Position numbers and translations under genes: made by a program. This document shows, one piece after another, positions 25,629-33,958 of a stretch of 64,000 nt of DNA. The number at the start of each line of letters is the position of its first letter. The stretch's first letter is position 1. The notes below the pieces were generated by a model that worked only from the letters and a program-made list of their open reading frames with translations, was not told where the DNA came from and made no database searches. The stretch spans positions 310,001 to 374,000 of the forward strand of contig NZ_ALKN02000002.1 in NCBI RefSeq assembly GCF_000293865.2, in the 5' to 3' direction. The DNA comes from Limnohabitans sp. Rim28. Lineage in GTDB: Bacteria > Pseudomonadota > Gammaproteobacteria > Burkholderiales > Burkholderiaceae_C.

Positions 25629-27104
25629 TCAAGCCACCTCTTTCGTTTGTTCTTCGATGAATTCGAGCACCAGGTTGCGGGCGACCAGGGCGCGGTAAGC
25701 CCAGGTGGCGCGCAGGCCGTCACGGGCGGTGAAGCTCGCAGCAATCGCGGCGTCCAAATCGGTCGACTTCACATCGGCAGGCTCACGACCCTCCAACACG
25801 GCTTCCAGTTTGGGGGCGCGGCAAGGCGATGGGGCCAGGCCGTTGTAGGCCAGTTTCACGCCACTCAGCTTGCCGCCTTGCAGCGTGTAGCTGATGGCCG
25901 CGCAGGTGGCCGAAATGTCTTGCTCAAAACGCTTGCTCACCTTGTGGGCGCGGAACACTTGGCCTGCCACGGGCTTGGGCAACTCGATGGCTTCGATGAA
26001 CTCCCCGGGCACCATCACGTTTTTCTTCATGCCGGTGTAGAAGTTGTCCAGCAGCACCTTGCGGGTTTTGTCACCGCGGCGCAGCACCAGACTGGCGCCC
26101 AGCGCCATCAAGCACGGCATGGTGTCGCCAATCGGCGAGCCGTTGGCAATGTTGCCCGCCAGCGTGGCCGTCGAGCGGATGGGCGGAGAGCCAAAACGGC
26201 GCAGCACCTCGGTGAAGTCGGGGTAGGCTTGAGCCAACAGCGCTTCGACTTGGGTGAGCGACACGGCAGCGCCCATGCGCCAGGCAGTGGCGGTCTCGGA
26301 CACTTGGCGCAGTTCTTTCACATTGCCCAAATACATGATGTGGTCGGGGCGGCTGAACTGTTTGTTCACCTGCAAACCGATTTCGGTGCTGCCCGCCAGC
26401 AAGGTGGTGGTGGGGTTCTTGACGAGATAGTCGGCCACTTCGGCGATGGTGGCAGGCGAGACAAATTCATTGCCCTTGCGGGTGCGCACCACGGGCTGCA
26501 CGATGATGTCGCCGTCCAGGCTCAGGGTGGGCACGCTGGCGCGCTTGATTTCTTTGAGCAGCGGCACATCGGCGCTGTCGTCGAGCTTGAGCGCCTCGGG
26601 CTTGGCGCAGGCCTGGGTGGCCGAATCGATGATCGGCTTGTAGCCCGTGCATCGGCACAGGTTGCCACTCAGCGAATCGGTGATCTGCTGGCGGTTTGGG
26701 GTTGGCAGCACCTGCACCAGGTTCACCAAGCTCATCACGATGCCCGGCGTGCAAAAGCCGCACTGCGAGCCGTGGCACTTGATCATTTCTTCCTGCACAG
26801 GGTGCAAGCTACCGTCGGCTTTTTTCAGGCTCTCGACGGTTTTGACCGATTTGCCGTCCAACGAGGGCAGCAGCTGAATGCAGGCGTTGGTGGCCACATA
26901 GTCCACACCCGTGCCCGCCGCATTGAGCTCACCCACCATGACCACACAAGCGCCGCAATCGCCTTCGGCGCAGCCCTCTTTGGTGCCGGTTCGGTGCATT
27001 TGCTCGCGCAAATAGTCCAGAACGGTGGTGGTGCGGCGCTCGCCCTGGGCTTCGACGATGCGGCCGTCGAGCACAAAGCGCACGGTGTTGGTGACTTGGG
27101 TCAT
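25629..27104 (-). CDS. xdhA: Xanthine dehydrogenase small (FeS/FAD) subunit
   Basis: 491 residues from ATG 27104; the frame extends upstream but without conservation. The N-terminal ferredoxin-like domain has CAEGDCGACVV (first 2Fe-2S), the helical domain CGFCTPG ... CRCTGY (second 2Fe-2S), and the FAD domain LLAGSTEIGLQV and FGSPPIRSTATLAGNIANGSP. Electrons from Moco pass through these to NAD+. It is the first gene of xdhA-xdhB-small Cys protein. The 95-base upstream gap has no copy of the ACCGAAGTGTATACA box. Confidence 0.94.
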   Translation of the reverse strand: MTQVTNTVRFVLDGRIVEAQGERRTTTVLDYLREQMHRTGTKEGCAEGDCGACVVMVGELNAAGTGVDYVATNACIQLLPSLDGKSVKTVESLKKADGSLHPVQEEMIKCHGSQCGFCTPGIVMSLVNLVQVLPTPNRQQITDSLSGNLCRCTGYKPIIDSATQACAKPEALKLDDSADVPLLKEIKRASVPTLSLDGDIIVQPVVRTRKGNEFVSPATIAEVADYLVKNPTTTLLAGSTEIGLQVNKQFSRPDHIMYLGNVKELRQVSETATAWRMGAAVSLTQVEALLAQAYPDFTEVLRRFGSPPIRSTATLAGNIANGSPIGDTMPCLMALGASLVLRRGDKTRKVLLDNFYTGMKKNVMVPGEFIEAIELPKPVAGQVFRAHKVSKRFEQDISATCAAISYTLQGGKLSGVKLAYNGLAPSPCRAPKLEAVLEGREPADVKSTDLDAAIAASFTARDGLRATWAYRALVARNLVLEFIEEQTKEVA

Positions 27105-27199
27105 GGGAGGTGAAGGTAGGTAATCGGGAAAGCTTGATTTTAGAGAGGGAAAACCCGCTGTGGATGGCTTTTTCAAAGAGAACGGGCAAATACGCCCAT

Positions 27200-27775
27200 T
27201 TACAACGAAGCCGCATCGCCATTGGGGCAGCTGTTGGGTACTTTGGCATCCACACCGTTGCGGTACACCCACGGGGCCAAAGCCTCAGCCGACCACAAAC
27301 CCCTTTGGACCGCTCGGGCCTGTGCCTGTGCCGCGGCATAGGCTTGCCGTTGGCGGATATCGATCTCGCATTGAAAGGCCTCGTAATACCAAGCGGCGCC
27401 CACCCAGACCATGTTCTGGTTGACATGGGCGCAGTCGGTCTTGAAAACGGTGCCCACCACCCGGTCGTAGCGGTCTTTTTCCGCGTAGGCCACGGTGACC
27501 GTCTGGCCCAAGACCATGGCGGACAAATGCGCCCGTGACAATAGGCCATAGGCTTGGTCCAGCTCGGGGGCGTCGATGCTGGCAAGCCGAATGGATTCAC
27601 CGCCCACGGTGATCGTGTCACCGTCGTGCACCGATGTGACCACGCCTGAGATGCGCTGGGTGCCCACGCTCACACCGCAATGCGTGTTGCCCGTTGCAGG
27701 CGCAAAACTCGCACCGTCCCCACCGCCGCATGCCGACAAAGCCACCGCAACAATGAATATCAAAGGCCTCAACAT
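27200..27775 (-). CDS. Thermonuclease-family (SNase) lipoprotein
   Basis: 191 residues. A lipoprotein signal ends in ALSAC (Cys 16). The SNase-like domain shows VVTSVHDGDTITVGG (about 45-59), IDAPELDQAYG and AEKDRYDRVVGTVF, the elements carrying the calcium and catalytic residues of the family. The role is nucleic acid hydrolysis outside the cytoplasm, which could supply nucleosides and bases to the neighbouring purine genes, though that link is speculative. It is divergent from ppk2 with 38 bases between starts. Confidence 0.85.
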   Translation of the reverse strand: MLRPLIFIVAVALSACGGGDGASFAPATGNTHCGVSVGTQRISGVVTSVHDGDTITVGGESIRLASIDAPELDQAYGLLSRAHLSAMVLGQTVTVAYAEKDRYDRVVGTVFKTDCAHVNQNMVWVGAAWYYEAFQCEIDIRQRQAYAAAQAQARAVQRGLWSAEALAPWVYRNGVDAKVPNSCPNGDAASL

Positions 27776-27813
27776 GGCAGGAGCTTAGCCGACTGAGCGT
27801 CTACACTGTCCCC

Positions 27814-28632
27814 ATGCCCAACACCGACTACACCCCTTGGTATGTCTCACCCAAGGGCAAATGCCAGCTTTCGGACTTTGACACCGAGCCTCCCACCCAA
27901 GGGCAACTTTCTGGCGACGAATTGGCGGCGCACTTGGCAGACATGGGCGAAAAGCTCGACAAATTGCAAAGCACCCTGCATGCAGCCAAGACCCGGGGCT
28001 TGCTGGTCGTTTTTCAGGGCATGGACACCTCGGGCAAGGACGGCGTGATCCGCAGCGTTTTCACCCACGTCAGCCCCTTGGGCGTGCGGGCCGAAGCCTT
28101 TGGCGTGCCCACAGAGCTGGAAAGCCGCCATGACTTTTTGTGGCGCATCCATGCCAAAGCGCCTGCGCGGGGCGAAATGGTGATTTTCAACCGCAGCCAC
28201 TACGAAGATGTGCTGGTCACCCGTGTGCGGGGCGTGATTGACGAGGAAACCTGCCAACAACGGTACGGCAACATCCTGCACTTCGAGTCTTTGCTGCACA
28301 ACGCGGGCATCAGCGTTTTGAAGTGCTATTTGCACATTTCCAAATCCGAACAAAAGAAACGCCTGCAAGCCCGGCTGGATGACCCGCGCAAACATTGGAA
28401 GCTGCAGCCTTCGGATTTTGACGACCGCGAGCTGTGGCCCCAATTCAACCAGGCCTACGAAGATGCACTGAGCGCCACCAGCACGCCCGAATCCCCGTGG
28501 TACGTGGTGCCGGCCGACAGCAAGCCTTATCGGGACAGTTTCGTGGCCGGGTTGATCGTGCAAACCCTGGAAAACATGAAACTCAAGCCCCCGAAGCCCA
28601 GTTTCAACCTGTCCAAAGTCAAACTGACTTGA
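27814..28632 (+). CDS. ppk2: Polyphosphate kinase 2 family protein
   Basis: 272 residues. The Walker A loop GMDTSGKDG is at residues 69-77, followed by the lid and FNRSHYEDVLVTRVRG (Walker B region). PPK2 enzymes move phosphate between polyphosphate and nucleotides; one-domain forms like this one usually phosphorylate ADP, GDP or AMP. The C-terminal half has the conserved KHWKLQPSDFDDRELWPQ (about 190-207). Nucleotide preference (class I, II or III) is not assignable by eye. It converges on uraH with a 61-base gap. Confidence 0.92.
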   Translation: MPNTDYTPWYVSPKGKCQLSDFDTEPPTQGQLSGDELAAHLADMGEKLDKLQSTLHAAKTRGLLVVFQGMDTSGKDGVIRSVFTHVSPLGVRAEAFGVPTELESRHDFLWRIHAKAPARGEMVIFNRSHYEDVLVTRVRGVIDEETCQQRYGNILHFESLLHNAGISVLKCYLHISKSEQKKRLQARLDDPRKHWKLQPSDFDDRELWPQFNQAYEDALSATSTPESPWYVVPADSKPYRDSFVAGLIVQTLENMKLKPPKPSFNLSKVKLT

Positions 28633-28693
28633 GTACAACTCTGGCCCACAGTTCCGCTCCGGTCGTTTCACCGAAGACGGGCCCCGATGGCTT

Positions 28694-29047
28694 TCAGGAA
28701 CCGCGATACGTCGAATAACTCCAGGGGCTGGCCAGCAGGGGCACGTGGTAGTGCTGGTCTTCGTGGGCCACGCCAAAGTCCAAAGACACGCGGTTCAGAA
28801 AATTGGGTTCAGGCAATTCCACGCCTTTGGCCTTGAAGTAGTCGCTCACATTGAACACCAACCGGTAGGTGCCTTTGCGCAAGCTGGCGTGGTCGTAAAG
28901 CATGCCATCGGGGTTGCGACCGTCGTGGTTGAGGGTGAAGCTTTTGACCAAAGTGGCCTGATCGCCCTGCGTGGTGTACAGGGCCACTTGCATGCCTGCA
29001 GCAGGGCAGCCGTGCATGGTGTCCAGAACGTGTGTGCTCAATCCCAT
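28694..29047 (-). CDS. uraH: 5-Hydroxyisourate hydrolase
   Basis: 117 residues from ATG 29047. A transthyretin-like protein with LSTHVLDTMHGCPAAGM at the N-terminus, a central FTLNHDGRNPDGM, and the signature C-terminus SYSTYRGS, which distinguishes the hydrolase from transthyretin. It opens the ring of 5-hydroxyisourate, the PuuD product, to OHCU. It diverges from the GntR regulator, and the shared purine box (29126-29153) lies about 80 bases upstream of its ATG. Confidence 0.95.
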   Translation of the reverse strand: MGLSTHVLDTMHGCPAAGMQVALYTTQGDQATLVKSFTLNHDGRNPDGMLYDHASLRKGTYRLVFNVSDYFKAKGVELPEPNFLNRVSLDFGVAHEDQHYHVPLLASPWSYSTYRGS

Positions 29048-29125
29048 GGTTTTGCTCGCTTGTTTCTTGAATGGGGTCAAAAGGATGGTTTTGGCAAGGC
29101 TTTAGACGGCCCCACAAACCGGTCG

Positions 29126-29153
29126 ACCGAAGTGTATACAATTTTGCATTTGA
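29126..29153. promoter_or_regulatory. Candidate GntR operator in the uraH/GntR intergenic region
   Basis: ACCGAAGTGTATACA (29126-29140) plus ATTTTGCATTTGA (29141-29153) repeats the puuD upstream box at 17319-17345. The first 15 bases are identical; the tail TTTGC(G/A)TTTGA is shifted by one base. The core TGTATACA is palindromic (29133-29140). It sits 79 bases from the uraH ATG and 65 from the GntR ATG, so one site could control both directions. Confidence 0.78.
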
Positions 29154-29163
29154 TGGCTATGAT
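29135..29163 (+). promoter_or_regulatory. Possible promoter of the GntR-puuE operon
   Basis: TATACA (29135-29140) and TATGAT (29158-29163) are separated by exactly 17 bases. The -10-like hexamer is good and the -35 poor. The -35 would lie inside the TGTATACA operator core, which fits repression by the GntR protein. Confidence 0.4.
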
Positions 29164-29218
29164 TTGCACCAACCACACCAAAACCGCTGGGTGAAGCCAC
29201 CCAAAGGGACTGCGAGAC

Positions 29219-29884
29219 ATGGAAATTTCTACCACGCACCACATCGTCGAATCCCTGACCCGCGCCATCGTGGAGCACCGGCTTTTGCCCGGCTCCAAAC
29301 TGGCCGAACAAAAACTGGCCGACCATTTTGGCGTGTCGCGGACCTTGGTGCGCCAAGCGCTGTTTCAGCTGTCGCAAAACCGCCTGATTCGTTTAGAGCC
29401 CGCACGCGGCGCGTTTGTGGCGGCCCCCTCGGTCGAAGAAGCCCAACAGGTCTTTGCCGTGCGCCGCATGCTCGAAGCCGAAATGACACGTGCCTTTGTC
29501 AAACAGGTCACGCCCGAACAAATCGCATCCCTCAAAGACCACATCAAGCAAGAGCGCGAAGCCGTGACGCAGGGCGACATCACCGGCCGCACCGAACTGT
29601 TGGGCGACTTCCATGTGCGCATGGCCGAGCTGATGCACAACGATGTGTTGGCCCAGGTGCTGGGGGACTTGATCTCGCGTTGCGCCCTGATCACGCTGAT
29701 GTACCAGTCACGCAACGAGGCCGAGCACTCCACCGACGAGCATGTGGCCATCGTGGCCGCGCTCGAAGCGCAAGACTCTGACTTGGCTGTTCGCCTGATG
29801 CACGAGCACTTGCTGCACGTTGAAGCCAGCCTGACCTTTGACCGCAAAGTGCCCACCCACGACATTTCCCTGGCCTTGGCCTGA
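29219..29884 (+). CDS. GntR-family (FCD domain) transcriptional regulator of the ureide genes
   Basis: 221 residues. The winged helix contains PGSKLAEQKLADHFGVSRTL and LSQNRLIRLEPARGAFVA (residues 24-62). The C-terminal FCD domain has the metal-binding His pattern FHVRMAELMHND ... DEHVAIVAAL ... HEHLLHVE. It is the first gene of a run with puuE, uraD-allC and an M20 hydrolase, and diverges from uraH. The TGTATACA box in front of it recurs before puuD. It is probably an autoregulated repressor relieved by a purine or ureide. Confidence 0.92.
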   Translation: MEISTTHHIVESLTRAIVEHRLLPGSKLAEQKLADHFGVSRTLVRQALFQLSQNRLIRLEPARGAFVAAPSVEEAQQVFAVRRMLEAEMTRAFVKQVTPEQIASLKDHIKQEREAVTQGDITGRTELLGDFHVRMAELMHNDVLAQVLGDLISRCALITLMYQSRNEAEHSTDEHVAIVAALEAQDSDLAVRLMHEHLLHVEASLTFDRKVPTHDISLALA

Positions 29885-29910
29885 ACCTTTTCGCACCCGC
29901 AAGAGCAACC

Positions 29911-30861
29911 ATGAGCACCTACGACAGCACCCTGCCCTACCCCCGCGACCTTATTGGCTACGGCCGCCACGTGCCGCACGCGCAATGGCCTGGCGGCGCC
30001 CGCATCGCGGTGCAATTTGTCTTGAACTACGAAGAAGGCGGTGAAAACTCGGTGCTGCACGGCGATGCGGGTTCCGAGCAGTTTTTGTCCGAGATGTTCA
30101 ACCCCGCGTCCTTCCCCGAGCGGCACATCAGCATGGAAGGCATTTACGAATACGGATCGCGTGCAGGCGTGTGGCGCATCCTGCGCGAGTTTGAAAAGCG
30201 CGGCCTGCCGCTCACCGTGTTTGGCGTGGCCACCGCACTGCAAAAGCACCCTGAGTTGACCGCCGCCTTCCAAGCGCTGGGCTACGACATCGCCTGCCAC
30301 GGTCTCAAGTGGATCCACTACCAAAACATCGATGAAGCCACCGAACGCGCCCACATGGCCGAGGCGATGGCGATCATTCAGAAGCTGACCGGCGAGCGGC
30401 CCCTGGGCTGGTACACCGGGCGCGACAGCCCCAACACGCGCCGCCTGGTGGCCGACTTTGGCGGCTTTGAATACGACAGCGACTATTACGGCGAAGACCT
30501 GCCCTTCTGGATGAAAGTGCGCAAAAGCGACGGCACCGATGCGCCCCAACTCATCGTGCCTTACACGCTGGACTGCAACGACATGCGCTTTGCGCTGCCC
30601 CAAGGTTATTCGCACGCCGACCCGTTCTTCCAGTACATGAAAGACACGTTTGATGCGCTGTATGCCGAGGGTGACCCGAATGGCGACAACGCGCCCAAGA
30701 TGATGAGCATCGGCATGCACTGCCGCCTGCTCGGACGCCCCGGCCGCATCACAGCCTTGCAACGCTTTTTGGACCACATCCAGTCCCACGACAAAGTCTG
30801 GGTGGCGCGGCGCATCGACATTGCACGCCACTGGAAAGCCACACACCCCAACAAGGACTGA
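29911..30861 (+). CDS. puuE: Allantoinase, PuuE (polysaccharide deacetylase-like)
   Basis: 316 residues. PuuE hydrolyses allantoin to allantoate without the metal cluster of classical allantoinase. The start region YPRDLIGYGRHVPHAQWPGG, the barrel segments GARIAVQFVLNYEEGGENS and ISMEGIYEYGSRAGVWRIL, and the block GIACHGLKWIHYQ (here DIACHGLKWIHYQ) are typical. The length (about 300-320) fits. It lies 26 bases after the GntR gene and 2 bases before the uraD-allC fusion. Confidence 0.94.
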   Translation: MSTYDSTLPYPRDLIGYGRHVPHAQWPGGARIAVQFVLNYEEGGENSVLHGDAGSEQFLSEMFNPASFPERHISMEGIYEYGSRAGVWRILREFEKRGLPLTVFGVATALQKHPELTAAFQALGYDIACHGLKWIHYQNIDEATERAHMAEAMAIIQKLTGERPLGWYTGRDSPNTRRLVADFGGFEYDSDYYGEDLPFWMKVRKSDGTDAPQLIVPYTLDCNDMRFALPQGYSHADPFFQYMKDTFDALYAEGDPNGDNAPKMMSIGMHCRLLGRPGRITALQRFLDHIQSHDKVWVARRIDIARHWKATHPNKD

Positions 30862-30863
30862 GC

Positions 30864-32639
30864 ATGCCCATCACGCTGGAACAACTCAACCGCGCATCGC
30901 AGGCCGATGCCGCGCAAATGCTCGACGGCCTGTACGAGCACTCGCCCTGGATCGCCGAGCAAGCGCTGGCGCAACGCCCCTTTCAATCACTGGCCCACCT
31001 CAAGCACGCCCTGTGCGAGGTGCTGGCGCACGCCGGGCGCGACGCGCAGCTGGGCCTGATCCGCGCCCACCCCGAGTTGGCGGGCAAGGCCATGGTCAGC
31101 AAAACGCTGACGGCCGAATCCACCAACGAACAGTCCAAGGCGGGCTTGACCGACTGCACGCCCGAAGAGTTCGCCAAAATCCAAAAGCTCAACGCCGACT
31201 ACAACGCCAAGTTCGGCTGGCCCTTCATCCTGGCGGTGCGCGGCCCGCGGGGCGTGGGCTTGGGCAAAAAACAGATCATCGATGCCTTTGAGCGCCGCCT
31301 GTTCGGCCACCCCGACATGGAATTGCAAGAGTGCCTGCGCAACATCCACCGCATTGTCGAGATCCGCCTGAACGACAAGTTTGGCGTGGAACCCACACTG
31401 GGCCACCAGGTCTGGGACTGGCAGGAAAAGTTGGCCCAACACAGTGACCCCGGCTTTGCCGAACTGGGCCAACTGACCGTGACGTACCTGACCGACGCGC
31501 ACCGCGCCTGCGCCCAGCGCATCACCCAAAACATGCGCGACTGCGGTTTTGATCAGGTCTACACCGATGCCGTGGGCAATGTGGTGGGCCGCTACCAGCC
31601 GGCCACTGCAGGCGCCAAATACCTGATGACGGGTTCCCACTACGACACCGTGCGCAACGGCGGCAAGTATGACGGCCGCCTGGGCATCTTCGTGCCCATG
31701 GCCTGTGTCCAGCAGCTGCACCAGCAGGGCAAACGCCTGCCCTTTGGCATCGAGGTCGTGGCCTTTGCCGAAGAAGAAGGCCAACGCTACAAGGCCACCT
31801 TCCTCGGCTCGGGCGCGCTCATTGGCCAGTTCAACCCCGCCTGGCTGGACCAGCAAGACGCCGACGGCATCACCCTGCGCGCGGCCATGCAGCACGCAGG
31901 GCTGTGCATCGACGACATCCCCAAAATCCAGCGCGACCCGGCGCAATACCTCGGCTTTGTTGAAGTGCACATCGAGCAAGGCCCGGTGCTCAACGAAATG
32001 AACATCCCGCTGGGCGTGGTCACGTCGATTAACGGTGGCGTGCGCTACCAGTGCGAGATGATCGGCACCGCCAGCCACGCAGGCACCACCCCCATGGACC
32101 GCCGCCGCGACGCCGCCTGCGCCGTGGCAGAACTGGCGCTCTACATGGAGCAGCGCGCGGCCCAAGACGGTGACTCGGTGGCCACCATCGGCCAATTGCA
32201 AGTGCCCAACGGCTCGATCAACGTGGTGCCCGGCCGCTGCCTGTTCAGCCTGGACATGCGCGCCCCCACCGACGCGCAACGCGACGCGCTGGTGGCCGAC
32301 GTGATGGCGCAACTCGACCAAATTGTCGAGCGCCGTGGCGTGCGCGTCAAAGTCGAATTGACCATGAGCGCCGCCGCCGCGCCCAGCGCCCCCGAATGGC
32401 AAGCACGCTGGGAACGCGCCGTGAGCGCTTTGGGCGTGCCCCTGTTCAAACTGCCCAGCGGCGCAGGCCACGACGCCATGAAGCTGCACGAAGTCATGCC
32501 GCAAGCCATGCTGTTTGTGCGCGGCGAAAACGGGGGCATCAGCCACAACCCCCGCGAATCGACCACCAGCGACGACATGCAACTGTGTGTGGACGCCTTT
32601 ACCCATGTTTTGCACCAACTTACAACGGAATTGTCATGA
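30864..32639 (+). CDS. Bifunctional OHCU decarboxylase - allantoate amidohydrolase
   Basis: 591 residues, a fusion of two enzymes. Residues 1-170 are UraD: RAHPELAGKAMV carries the catalytic His, followed by TNEQSKAGL, FGWPFILAVRG and the end helix RIVEIRLNDKFG. Residues 175-591 are an M20-type allantoate amidohydrolase: TGSHYDTVRNGGKYDGRLG, FAEEEGQRY, EVHIEQGP, SHAGTTPMDRR and GISHNPRE with its metal and substrate residues. It would make S-allantoin from OHCU and act later on allantoate, with PuuE supplying the step between. The frame is continuous and overlaps the next gene by 4 bases. Confidence 0.93.
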   Translation: MPITLEQLNRASQADAAQMLDGLYEHSPWIAEQALAQRPFQSLAHLKHALCEVLAHAGRDAQLGLIRAHPELAGKAMVSKTLTAESTNEQSKAGLTDCTPEEFAKIQKLNADYNAKFGWPFILAVRGPRGVGLGKKQIIDAFERRLFGHPDMELQECLRNIHRIVEIRLNDKFGVEPTLGHQVWDWQEKLAQHSDPGFAELGQLTVTYLTDAHRACAQRITQNMRDCGFDQVYTDAVGNVVGRYQPATAGAKYLMTGSHYDTVRNGGKYDGRLGIFVPMACVQQLHQQGKRLPFGIEVVAFAEEEGQRYKATFLGSGALIGQFNPAWLDQQDADGITLRAAMQHAGLCIDDIPKIQRDPAQYLGFVEVHIEQGPVLNEMNIPLGVVTSINGGVRYQCEMIGTASHAGTTPMDRRRDAACAVAELALYMEQRAAQDGDSVATIGQLQVPNGSINVVPGRCLFSLDMRAPTDAQRDALVADVMAQLDQIVERRGVRVKVELTMSAAAAPSAPEWQARWERAVSALGVPLFKLPSGAGHDAMKLHEVMPQAMLFVRGENGGISHNPRESTTSDDMQLCVDAFTHVLHQLTTELS

Positions 32640-33901
32640 GCGCTACCCACGTCAACCACGAACAACAATACCAACAACTCGACGCCTGGATCGACGCGCA
32701 CTTTGACGAGCAGGTCAAGTTCATGCAGGCCTTGGTGCAAGTGCCCACCGACACCCCGCCCGGCAACAACGCACCCCACGCTGAGCGGACCGCCGAGCTG
32801 CTGGCCCCCATGGGCTTTGTCGCCGAAAAGCACACCGTGCCCACTGCCGAAGTGAAGGCCTATGGCCTGGAGTCGGTCACCAACCTGATCGTGCGCCGCA
32901 AATATGCTGAGGGCAAAACCATTGCCCTGAACGCCCACGGTGACGTGGTACCCCCCGGCGAAGGCTGGACACATCCACCTTATGGCGGCGAGATCCACAA
33001 CGGCGCCATGTACGGCCGAGCCACCGCCGTGAGCAAATGCGACTTTTCCACCTTCACCTTTGCCACGCGCGCACTCGAATCGTTGAAAGCTCCGCTCAAA
33101 GGTGGTGTTGAACTGCACTTCACTTACGACGAAGAATTTGGCGGCGAAATGGGCCCCGGCTGGCTGCTGGCCAAGGGCCTGACCAAGCCCGATTTGATGA
33201 TCGCGGCAGGTTTCAGCTACCAAGTGGTGACGGCGCACAACGGCTGCCTGCAAATGGAAGTCACCGTGCAAGGCGAGATGTCGCACGCGGCCATCCCCGA
33301 CAGCGGCACCGACGCGCTGCAAGGCGCAGTGCACATCCTGAACGCCCTGCTCGCGCTCAACACCCAATACCTGAAGGTCACGTCCAAGGTTGAAGGCATC
33401 AGCCATCCCTATCTGAACGTGGGCCTGATCGAAGGCGGCACCAACACCAACGTGGTGCCCGGCAAAGTCAGCTTCAAGCTCGACCGCCGCATGATCCCCG
33501 AAGAGAACCCGGCCGAAGTCGAAGCCAGCATCCGTCAAACCATTGCCGACGCCGCCGCCAGCTTCAAGCCCCCACGCGGTGGCCATGTGCTGAAAGTGGA
33601 TGTGCGCCGCATGCTGCTGGCCAACGCCATGAAACCCCTGCCCGGCAACCAGCCACTGGTCAGTGCGATTCAAAAACACGGCGGCGAGGTCTTTGGTGAG
33701 CCCATCCCCGCCATCGGCACACCGCTCTACACCGACGTGCGCCTGTACGTGGAGCGCGGCATCCCCGGCGTGATCTACGGCGCAGGCCCGCGCACCGTGC
33801 TCGAATCCAACGCCAAACGTGCCGACGAGCATGTGCAGCTGGAAGACCTGCGCCGGGCGACCAAGGTGATTGCACGCACGCTGCTGGATTTGCTGAGCTG
33901 A
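32636..33901 (+). CDS. M20-family amidohydrolase of the ureide operon (substrate unknown)
   Basis: 421 residues from ATG 32636, overlapping the uraD-allC stop (ATGA). The M20 fold is shown by NAHGDVVPPGEGW (first metal His and Asp), YDEEFGGEMGP (Glu pair), a dimerisation domain with EMSHAAIPDSG, and the C-terminal segment ADEHVQLEDL. The usual metal-bridging Asp segment (GRG-x-x-DMKG) reads GRATAVSKCDF, with Val where the Asp is expected by eye. Position suggests a late ureide step such as ureidoglycolate breakdown, but no substrate can be read from sequence. Confidence 0.85.
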   Translation: MSATHVNHEQQYQQLDAWIDAHFDEQVKFMQALVQVPTDTPPGNNAPHAERTAELLAPMGFVAEKHTVPTAEVKAYGLESVTNLIVRRKYAEGKTIALNAHGDVVPPGEGWTHPPYGGEIHNGAMYGRATAVSKCDFSTFTFATRALESLKAPLKGGVELHFTYDEEFGGEMGPGWLLAKGLTKPDLMIAAGFSYQVVTAHNGCLQMEVTVQGEMSHAAIPDSGTDALQGAVHILNALLALNTQYLKVTSKVEGISHPYLNVGLIEGGTNTNVVPGKVSFKLDRRMIPEENPAEVEASIRQTIADAAASFKPPRGGHVLKVDVRRMLLANAMKPLPGNQPLVSAIQKHGGEVFGEPIPAIGTPLYTDVRLYVERGIPGVIYGAGPRTVLESNAKRADEHVQLEDLRRATKVIARTLLDLLS

Positions 33902-33921
33902 CAGATCTCCATCAGCCAATG

Positions 33922-33941
33922 GCAGGCCCGCTCGGGCCTGC
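33922..33941. terminator. Bidirectional hairpin between convergent genes
   Basis: GCAGGCCC (33922-33929) and GGGCCTGC (33934-33941) form a perfect 8-base stem around GCTC. It lies between the stops at 33901 (+) and 33959 (-), the only gap between two convergent operons. No long T-run, only TTCGTTC on the + side. Confidence 0.65.
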
Positions 33942-33958
33942 TTCGTTCAAATCATCCG

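Noticed and set aside
23493-27113. A 1,206-codon open frame on the + strand across xdhA and xdhB
   Set aside because: It is His- and Val-rich, has no domain-like motifs and lies wholly antisense to two clear xanthine dehydrogenase genes; such frames arise from GC-rich codon use.
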